This document shows, piece by piece, positions 1 through 4,772 of a stretch of DNA of 6,660 bases (positions are counted from its first letter, which is position 1; the number at the start of each line of letters is the position of its first letter). The DNA is from an uncultured Mordavella sp. (lineage in GTDB: Bacteria > Bacillota > Clostridia > Lachnospirales > Lachnospiraceae): positions 1 to 6,660 of the forward strand of contig CABPCP010000098.1 of NCBI GenBank assembly GCA_902406105.1, read 5' to 3'. The notes under the pieces were generated by a model. The model worked only from the letters and a program-made list of their open reading frames with translations. It did not search any database and was not told the origin of the DNA. The position numbers and the translations under genes are program-made.

Positions 1-19
1 ACAAATCAAAAACTTTTCT

Positions 20-25
20 GATAAT
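20..25 (+). promoter_or_regulatory. Possible -10 box of the metal-sensor gene
   Basis: GATAAT at 20-25 matches the sigma-A -10 consensus at five of six positions and lies about 40 bases before the ATG. The matching -35 box would fall at or before the first base of the window, so it cannot be checked. A start of transcription near 31-33 would put the operator at 34-49 immediately downstream, a position suited to blocking initiation. The overlapping TAATAT at 22-27 is an alternative reading. Confidence 0.4.
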
Positions 26-33
26 ATCTACTC

Positions 34-49
34 ATACCCGTAAGGGTAT
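34..49. promoter_or_regulatory. CsoR/RcnR-type operator in front of its own repressor gene
   Basis: ATACCCGTAAGGGTAT is a 6-bp perfect inverted repeat (ATACCC/GGGTAT) around a 4-bp centre, between the possible -10 box and the Shine-Dalgarno of the repressor gene. It matches 13 of 16 bases of the two sites found before the ATPase gene (2330-2345 and 2354-2369). A/T-flanked C-tract and G-tract palindromes of this kind are the known operator type of CsoR/RcnR-family repressors. The inference is negative autoregulation and co-control of repressor and pump by the same protein. Confidence 0.8.
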
Positions 50-66
50 ATTAAGGAGGAATCTAT

Positions 67-342
67 ATGAAGCAATGTATGGATGCTGACAATCTGCACC
101 GCCGTTTAAAAAAAATCATCGGACAGGTCCAGGCTATCGACCGTATGGTGGATGAGGATATCCCCTGCGAAGACGTTCTCTCTCAGATTAACGCCGCCAA
201 GTCTGCCCTGCACAAAGTAGGCCAGATTGTACTGGAAGGACACATTAATCACTGTATCCGTGACGGCATTGAACATGGAGATGTCGACAAAACCCTGGCC
301 AGCTTCACAAAGGCGGTGGAACGTTTTTCAAATATGGGATAA
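67..342 (+). CDS. CsoR/RcnR-family metal-sensing transcriptional repressor
   Basis: This 91-residue all-helical protein belongs to the CsoR/RcnR/FrmR family (DUF156), whose tetramers bind operator DNA when metal-free and let go on binding metal. The family core is visible: RLKKIIGQVQAIDRM at 13-27, then Cys34, and GHINHC at 58-63. Cys34, His59 and Cys63 have the 25- and 4-residue spacing of the copper-binding triad C36/H61/C65 of Mycobacterium CsoR. By ungapped alignment by eye, the position of RcnR His3 is Lys2 here, so the Ni/Co fourth ligand is absent. The second-shell Tyr35 and Glu81 of copper CsoR correspond to Pro33 and Ser79. Family membership is therefore secure but the metal is not. 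The start is set by AAGGAGGA at 53-60, six bases before the ATG. An operator precedes the gene, and matching sites precede the convergent ATPase gene, its likely target. No CopZ-like chaperone gene is present in the window. Confidence 0.93.
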   Translation: MKQCMDADNLHRRLKKIIGQVQAIDRMVDEDIPCEDVLSQINAAKSALHKVGQIVLEGHINHCIRDGIEHGDVDKTLASFTKAVERFSNMG

Positions 343-363
343 AGGGTAGAGGCGGTGAAAAAA

Positions 364-420
364 GGGACAGGGCTTTTTCAATTGGGGCCGGGGGATTTTT
401 AATTTTCCCCCGTCCCCAAT
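364..420. repeat. G-rich degenerate repeat with hairpin between convergent genes; possible bidirectional terminator
   Basis: Two imperfect direct copies lie 21 bp apart, at 364-383 and 385-404. They match at 15 of 20 bases on the pattern GGGnCnGGG followed by a T-run and AATT. An inverted third copy follows at about 401-417. Positions 381-395 pair with 406-420 (14 of 15 bp, one C/T mismatch) around a 10-base AT loop. The hairpin sits where the repressor and ATPase transcripts meet and could end both. However, the + strand lacks a T-run right after the stem, and on the - strand the T-run comes about 20 bases later. The stop codon and last few codons of the ATPase gene (399-420) lie within the hairpin. 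The layout resembles REP or MITE-type palindromic elements, but no copy elsewhere can be checked here. The bases from 343 to 363 hold nothing recognisable. Confidence 0.6.
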
Positions 421-2282
421 AGTAAAGCGGAATTAAGGATCACCAATACAGACCCGGCGTTATGGACCAAGGCTCCTACAACTGGATTCAGGATTCCTGT
501 GATCGCCAAGATGATAGCTATGAAATTCAAGGCCATGGAAAATGTCAGGTTGCATTTGATCGTAAACATCATACGTTTTGCCAGCCGCAGAAGATGCGGC
601 AATTCCCGGATATCATCGTTCACGAGCGCGATGTCCGCGGCATCCACCGCGATATCGCTTCCTGTTCCTCCCATGGCGATTCCGACGAATGCTTTCTTAA
701 GAGCAGGCGCATCGTTGATTCCATCTCCGATCATACATACTTGCTGTCCCTTCTCCTGAGTTTGGGCGATCCATTCCAATTTAGCCTCCGGCAGACACCC
801 CGCGTATACTTCTTTGATCCCAATAGTCTCTGAAATTGTCTTGGCCGCCTCTTTGTGATCTCCGGTGAGAAGGACCGGGGTCACTCCGGCCTTTTTCACT
901 CCTGCTATCGTCACACCAGCGTCTTCCCGGAGTGTATCAGAAAGTGCAAGGAAACCGATCAATCTCCCATCAGCTGCCACGAAGATCAGTGTACATCCTT
1001 TCCGTATATACTTCTCTGTCCTCTGCTCTGCTTCCCTCTCAACAGCTATCCCTGCCTCTTCTAACAATTCTCGATTCCCCGCTAAAATAACCTTTCCTTC
1101 TATTTTCCCCCGCACTCCACGTCCGGGGAGCATCCGGAACTCCTCAGCCTCTGGCTGTTCTGAACCCGATTCTTCCAAATGTCCGCTATTTTTATAGCAG
1201 CGCACCACCGCTTTCCCAAGCGGATGTTCTGACCGTGATTCCACCGCGGCCGCATATCCATATAATTTCTCAGGTTTTATCTTGGCATCCATACTTTCCA
1301 CCGCGGCCACCTGCAGAACGCCATAAGTCAGTGTGCCGGTTTTATCAAACGCGATATCGGAAATTCCCGCCAGTCTTTCCAGGGCATCTCCTTCCCGAAC
1401 CAGGAAGCCATGCTTTGTCGCATTGCCAATAGCCGCCATGATCGCCGTCGGCGTTGCCAGTACCAACGCGCAGGGGCAGAACACGACCAGGATCGTTACC
1501 GCCCGGATCGGCGCCCCTGTGACCAGTCCCGTCACCACCGCCGCGGTCAGCGCGATCACCACGATCCAGGTCGCCCATCGGTCCGCGATTCCTACGATCT
1601 TCGCCTTCCCCGCATCCGCGGACTGGACAAGCCGTATCATTCGCTGAATAGAACTATCCTCCCCTACCCTTGTGGCCTTCATATCAAAAGACCCAAACTG
1701 GTTGACCGTTCCGCTGGACACCTCATCTCCAATCCCTTTATCCACCGGAAGTGATTCCCCGGTCATGACTGCCTGGTCTACAGAAGTCTGACCGGCGCAG
1801 ATCACTCCGTCCACCGGGATCGTTTCTCCCGGAAATACCCGCAAGATGTCTCCCACTCGGACTTCTTTTGCGTCCACGACCTCTTCCCGCGATCCTGTGA
1901 TCCTTCTAGCCGTCCGCGGCGTCAGCCGGACCAGCTTCTCGATCCCGGCTCGGGCTTTTGCAACCGTCAGATCTTCCAGCAAAGCTCCAAGCTGCATGAT
2001 AAACGCGACCTCTCCGGCGGCAAAATCCTCCCCGATGATCACAGAAGCGATCAGCGCGATGGATACCAGCACGTCCGCCTTGATATCAAATGCTGTCACC
2101 AGTCCAATGACCGCTTCCAAAATGATCGGTACCCCGCACAGGATGATCGCGATCCACGCCAAGTCAAAGGAAAACGGGGAAATCCCAAGGATACTGCCCG
2201 CCAAAGCTGTTCCGGCCGCGACAAGAAAAATAACATCTCTTTTTACTCCCCCATATTCTAGTATCTTTTCCAATTTTTCCAT
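399..2282 (-). CDS. P1B-type heavy-metal-translocating ATPase (metal efflux), no N-terminal metal-binding domain
   Basis: This 627-residue membrane pump would use ATP to export a transition-metal ion from the cytoplasm. Eight hydrophobic segments fit P1B topology, at about 17-34, 41-63, 68-84, 86-104, 237-256, 260-282, 577-597 and 600-622. All catalytic motifs are present: TGES at 174-177 (actuator), CPC at 269-271 (metal site in helix 6), DKTGT at 313-317 with Asp313 phosphorylated, the P1B-specific His353-Pro354, TGD at 473-475, and GDGINDAP at 519-526. There is no HMA domain or CxxC at the N-terminus, which begins almost directly at the first helix. Helix 7 has Leu-Asn where copper pumps have Tyr-Asn. 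Helix 8 has HNAGS (607-611) where copper pumps have MxxSS and zinc pumps have an Asp-Gly motif, so the metal cannot be assigned. The start is supported by GGGAGG six bases upstream. Expression probably runs from the operator-controlled promoter at 2351-2380. The last codons lie in the hairpin element at 381-420. Confidence 0.95.
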   Translation of the reverse strand: MEKLEKILEYGGVKRDVIFLVAAGTALAGSILGISPFSFDLAWIAIILCGVPIILEAVIGLVTAFDIKADVLVSIALIASVIIGEDFAAGEVAFIMQLGALLEDLTVAKARAGIEKLVRLTPRTARRITGSREEVVDAKEVRVGDILRVFPGETIPVDGVICAGQTSVDQAVMTGESLPVDKGIGDEVSSGTVNQFGSFDMKATRVGEDSSIQRMIRLVQSADAGKAKIVGIADRWATWIVVIALTAAVVTGLVTGAPIRAVTILVVFCPCALVLATPTAIMAAIGNATKHGFLVREGDALERLAGISDIAFDKTGTLTYGVLQVAAVESMDAKIKPEKLYGYAAAVESRSEHPLGKAVVRCYKNSGHLEESGSEQPEAEEFRMLPGRGVRGKIEGKVILAGNRELLEEAGIAVEREAEQRTEKYIRKGCTLIFVAADGRLIGFLALSDTLREDAGVTIAGVKKAGVTPVLLTGDHKEAAKTISETIGIKEVYAGCLPEAKLEWIAQTQEKGQQVCMIGDGINDAPALKKAFVGIAMGGTGSDIAVDAADIALVNDDIRELPHLLRLAKRMMFTIKCNLTFSMALNFIAIILAITGILNPVVGALVHNAGSVLVILNSALLLGTGEN

Positions 2283-2329
2283 CTTATTCCTCCCATATCC
2301 TTGTTAATTCTACCTCAGACCAAAAGCCC

Positions 2330-2345
2330 ATACCCCTATAGGTAT
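2330..2345. promoter_or_regulatory. CsoR/RcnR-type operator, copy 1 (at the ATPase transcription start)
   Basis: ATACCCCTATAGGTAT is an imperfect palindrome sharing 13 of 16 bases with the site in front of the repressor gene (34-49). It lies directly downstream of the ATPase -10 box and covers the expected transcription start near 2344. Repressor bound here would block initiation or promoter escape. That the neighbouring CsoR-family protein binds it is inferred from the shared motif. Confidence 0.8.
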
Positions 2346-2350
2346 ATTAC

Positions 2351-2380
2351 ATTATACCTATAGGGGTATGGGCTTGTCAA
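2351..2380 (-). promoter_or_regulatory. Consensus sigma-A promoter of the ATPase gene
   Basis: Read on the - strand, TTGACA (2380-2375) and TATAAT (2356-2351) are both perfect consensus hexamers, separated by 18 bp. The spacer (2374-2357) contains operator copy 2 almost exactly, and the start region contains copy 1. The predicted 5' leader is about 60 bases. A promoter this strong under a double operator suggests very low basal expression with a sharp rise when metal removes the repressor. Confidence 0.85.
2354..2369. promoter_or_regulatory. CsoR/RcnR-type operator, copy 2 (overlapping the -10 box and spacer)
   Basis: ATACCTATAGGGGTAT is the exact reverse complement of copy 1, with centres 24 bp apart. 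It occupies most of the 18-bp spacer and the edge of the -10 box of the ATPase promoter, so a bound repressor would exclude RNA polymerase. Two sites in opposite orientation over one promoter would allow two tetramers to bind side by side. Confidence 0.8.
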
Positions 2381-2405
2381 CGATGTCTGAAAAGAAAACC
2401 ATAAT

Positions 2406-2436
2406 TTTTGAAAAAAGCCTTTTGCTCTTTTCAAAA
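2406..2436. promoter_or_regulatory. AT-rich 9-bp inverted repeat upstream of the alpha-galactosidase gene
   Basis: TTTTGAAAA (2406-2414) and TTTTCAAAA (2428-2436) are perfect inverted repeats separated by 13 bases. They end just before the extended -10 box of the alpha-galactosidase gene and span the region where its -35 box should be. This position would suit a sugar-responsive regulator. Because the sequence is so AT-rich, chance is a real alternative. No regulator gene for it lies in the window. Confidence 0.35.
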
Positions 2437-2438
2437 TC

Positions 2439-2447
2439 TGCTACAAT
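2439..2447 (+). promoter_or_regulatory. Probable extended -10 promoter of the alpha-galactosidase gene
   Basis: TGCTACAAT combines the TG of an extended -10 with TACAAT (five of six consensus bases), about 45 bases before the ATG. No good -35 box is present; CTTTTG at 2419-2424 would have 17-bp spacing but matches poorly. An extended -10 with a weak -35 is typical of promoters that need an activator, which fits a sugar-utilisation gene. The rest of the 210-bp gap (2283-2492) holds the ATPase control region and the Shine-Dalgarno sites of both flanking genes. Confidence 0.55.
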
Positions 2448-2492
2448 ATCCGTAGCGCCAAAAATACTTAATATCGCGGAAAGGAGCACCCT

Positions 2493-4721
2493 ATGGGAAT
2501 TATCTTTTGCAGCCAGACCGGAGAATTCCATCTGTACAACAAAGAGATCAGCTATCTGATGAAAATCTTGAGAAACGGACAGATTGGCCAGCTTTACTTT
2601 GGAGGACGGCTTCCGAGAAAGGAAGATTACAGCTATCTTTTGGAGAACCGTTACCGTCCTGCCACTTCTTACCGATATGAGGGAGAGTATTCCTTCTCCC
2701 TGGAGCATCTCAAACAGGAATCCCCCTCTTACGGGACCACGGACTATCGACTTCCCGCCTTTGAGATCCTTCAGCCCGACGGCAGCCGTATCACAGATTT
2801 TGTCTATGTATCCCACAGGATTTTCCCTGGGAAGCCCGGTCTTCCCGGACTTCCTTGCACATACACAGAAAAGGATGCGGAAGCGGAAACCCTGGAAATC
2901 CTTCTGCGAGATGAAAAAATACAGATGGAACTCCTACTCCGCTACACTATTTTTGAAAATGAAGCCGCCATCGCAAGAAGCGTACTTTTTTGCAATAAAG
3001 GAACAGAGACTCTGCGGCTTACTTCTGCCATGAGCCTTTGTCTGGACCTTCCTGATGATGATTATGAATGGATCCAGTTCTCCGGAGCCTGGGCAAGAGA
3101 ACGATATCCCAGGAAGCGGAAACTGCAGCCTGGAATCCAGTCTGTAGGAAGCCTCCGCGGCGCTTCCAGCCATATGCACAATCCTTTTGTCATCCTGAAG
3201 CGCCCCTCGGCCGATGAATTCCAGGGAGAGGCGATCGGTTTTTCCCTGATCTACAGCGGCAATTTTCTAGCTCAGGCAGAGGTCGATACTTATAAGGTCA
3301 CACGAATGACTCTTGGTATCCATCCTTTCCACTTTTCCTGGCAGCTTTCTCCCGGAGAGGAATTTCAGACTCCGGAGGCAATCCTCGTCTATACCAAGAA
3401 TGGACTGAACGCGATGAGCCAGACCTTTCACCGGCTGTACCGCGCCCGGCTTGCCAGAGGATACTGGCGGGACAAAGCGCGGCCTGTCCTTATCAATAAT
3501 TGGGAGGCGACCTATTTTGACTTTACAGAAGAGAAGCTGCTGGATATCGCCAGGACTGCCCAGAAAGCCGGGATCGAACTTTTCGTCCTGGACGATGGGT
3601 GGTTTAGTTCCAGACGCGGCGAGACCAGCGGCCTTGGAGATTGGTGGCCCAATCAAGAACTTCTCCCCGACGGCATCCGCGGACTCTCCCAGAAGATTGA
3701 GGCCATGGGGATGAAATTTGGCCTTTGGTTTGAACTGGAGATGGTAAATAAGGACAGCCGCCTCTTCCGGGAACACCCTGACTGGATCCTGCACACGCCT
3801 GGCCGGAATGTTTCCCACGGGAGGAACCAGTATGTCCTGGATTTCTCCAGACAAGAAGTAGTTGACGCCATCTATACAATGACGGCCAAAATCCTTAAGG
3901 ATTCCCAGATATCCTATATCAAATGGGATATGAACCGATATATCACGGAATGTTTCTCCACTGCCTATCCTCCGCAGCAGCAGGGCGAGATCTTCCACCG
4001 CTATATCCTTGGCCTTTACCAGTTATATGAACGACTGACCAGCGCGTTTCCTCATGTCTTATTTGAGTCCTGCGCAAGCGGCGGCGGCCGGTTTGATCCG
4101 GGGATGCTGTATTATGCTCCCCAATGCTGGACCAGCGATGACACGGATGCCGTAGAACGTATGAAGATCCAATATGGCACTTCCTACTGTTACCCGTTAA
4201 GTTCCATGGGAGCCCATGTATCCATCTCCCCCAACCACCAGCTCTTCCGCTCGACTTCGCTGAAAACCCGCGCAGATGTGGCATACTTCGGTACTTTTGG
4301 CTATGAACTGGATCTGGGACGTCTGTCTCCTGAAGAACTGGAGCAGATACGAGCACAGACTGCTTTCTACAAAACCTACCGGACCCTCTTTGCCGCAGGC
4401 GACTTTTATCGTCTCCAAAGTCCGTTTGACAGTAATTTCTGCGCCTGGATGGTCGTCTCCCAAGATCAGCGCCAGGCAGTGGTCGCCTATTATAAAATCC
4501 TAAATGATGTCAACTGTGAGTTCCGTCGGCTTCCGCTGAAGGGACTCAAAGGTTCTTTCCTCTACCAGGTCTCCGGGGATACCGCCGCTTCCGGTCCTTT
4601 TTATGGAGATGAACTTTTACAGATTGGTCTCATCACCAGCGATCCCTCTGCCGGGGAGGCCCATACAGACTGCCACTGCACCGATTTCTGGTCCCGCCTC
4701 ATTATCTTGAACGCCTGCTAA
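2493..4721 (+). CDS. GH36 alpha-galactosidase
   Basis: This 742-residue enzyme would release terminal alpha-1,6-galactose from melibiose, raffinose and stachyose by a retaining mechanism. The three GH36 parts are visible: an N-terminal beta-sandwich (about 28-285), a TIM barrel (about 290-635) and a C-terminal beta domain (about 648-740). Asp479 in YIKWDMNR is the nucleophile, and Asp549 in CWTSDDTDA is the acid/base. NNWEATYFDF (335-344), LDDGW (366-370) and SCASGGGRFDPG (526-537) line the active site. Positions run within one residue of those in the well-studied AgaA of Geobacillus stearothermophilus (D478, D548), so the protein is full length. No signal peptide is seen, so it is cytoplasmic and would depend on imported oligosaccharides; no transporter is in the window. 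The start is set by AAGGAG (2481-2486), six bases before the ATG, and EFHLYNKEISYLM matches the usual GH36 N-terminus. The aminopeptidase gene follows after 51 bp. Cysteines at 727, 729 and 742 near the end are unremarkable for a cytoplasmic protein. Confidence 0.96.
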   Translation: MGIIFCSQTGEFHLYNKEISYLMKILRNGQIGQLYFGGRLPRKEDYSYLLENRYRPATSYRYEGEYSFSLEHLKQESPSYGTTDYRLPAFEILQPDGSRITDFVYVSHRIFPGKPGLPGLPCTYTEKDAEAETLEILLRDEKIQMELLLRYTIFENEAAIARSVLFCNKGTETLRLTSAMSLCLDLPDDDYEWIQFSGAWARERYPRKRKLQPGIQSVGSLRGASSHMHNPFVILKRPSADEFQGEAIGFSLIYSGNFLAQAEVDTYKVTRMTLGIHPFHFSWQLSPGEEFQTPEAILVYTKNGLNAMSQTFHRLYRARLARGYWRDKARPVLINNWEATYFDFTEEKLLDIARTAQKAGIELFVLDDGWFSSRRGETSGLGDWWPNQELLPDGIRGLSQKIEAMGMKFGLWFELEMVNKDSRLFREHPDWILHTPGRNVSHGRNQYVLDFSRQEVVDAIYTMTAKILKDSQISYIKWDMNRYITECFSTAYPPQQQGEIFHRYILGLYQLYERLTSAFPHVLFESCASGGGRFDPGMLYYAPQCWTSDDTDAVERMKIQYGTSYCYPLSSMGAHVSISPNHQLFRSTSLKTRADVAYFGTFGYELDLGRLSPEELEQIRAQTAFYKTYRTLFAAGDFYRLQSPFDSNFCAWMVVSQDQRQAVVAYYKILNDVNCEFRRLPLKGLKGSFLYQVSGDTAASGPFYGDELLQIGLITSDPSAGEAHTDCHCTDFWSRLIILNAC

Positions 4722-4772
4722 GTCTCTTTTGAATGCCTGACATATTGAAAGAAAAGAAAGGGGATTTTATCT

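Larger units (their letters stand above)
2324..2375. repeat. 23-bp perfect inverted repeat holding two repressor operators and the ATPase promoter
   Basis: Positions 2324-2346 are the exact reverse complement of 2353-2375, separated by 6 bases (2347-2352). Each arm contains one 16-bp CsoR-type site in opposite orientation. A perfect-consensus promoter for the ATPase overlaps the repeat. Perfect conservation over 23 bp is more than two 16-bp operators would need, so the element may have arisen by inverted duplication. It is not a convincing terminator: it lies before the start of both neighbouring genes, and no T-run follows either arm. Confidence 0.9.

Noticed and set aside
1846..2307. Open frames on the + strand inside the ATPase gene, including this 153-codon one and one at 462-833
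   Set aside because: They are antisense to conserved P-type ATPase motifs and their translations are low-complexity, Ser/Thr- or Arg-rich, as expected of shadows.
2319..2348. A + strand promoter toward the alpha-galactosidase gene from the same palindrome
   Set aside because: TATATT at 2343-2348 mimics a -10, but the mirrored -35 position (2319-2324) reads ACCAAA. The TGCTACAAT promoter downstream is better placed.
2388..2401. A possible catabolite-repression (cre) site, TGAAAAGAAAACCA
   Set aside because: The ends fit but the central CG of the cre consensus is missing, so it is not supported.
2358..2816. A 152-codon open frame on the - strand covering the start of the alpha-galactosidase gene and part of the palindrome
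   Set aside because: It runs through the operator-promoter region and the well-supported GH36 N-terminus. The frame is open only by chance.
3267..3998. A 243-codon open frame on the - strand inside the alpha-galactosidase gene
   Set aside because: It lies wholly antisense to a GH36 catalytic domain with all its motifs, its translation resembles no family I know, and I see no supporting promoter or ribosome binding site.
4722..4772. A separate promoter for the aminopeptidase gene (TTGAAT at 4729-4734, CATATT at 4741-4746)
   Set aside because: The two hexamers are only 6 bp apart, far from the 16-18 bp needed, and no other pair fits.
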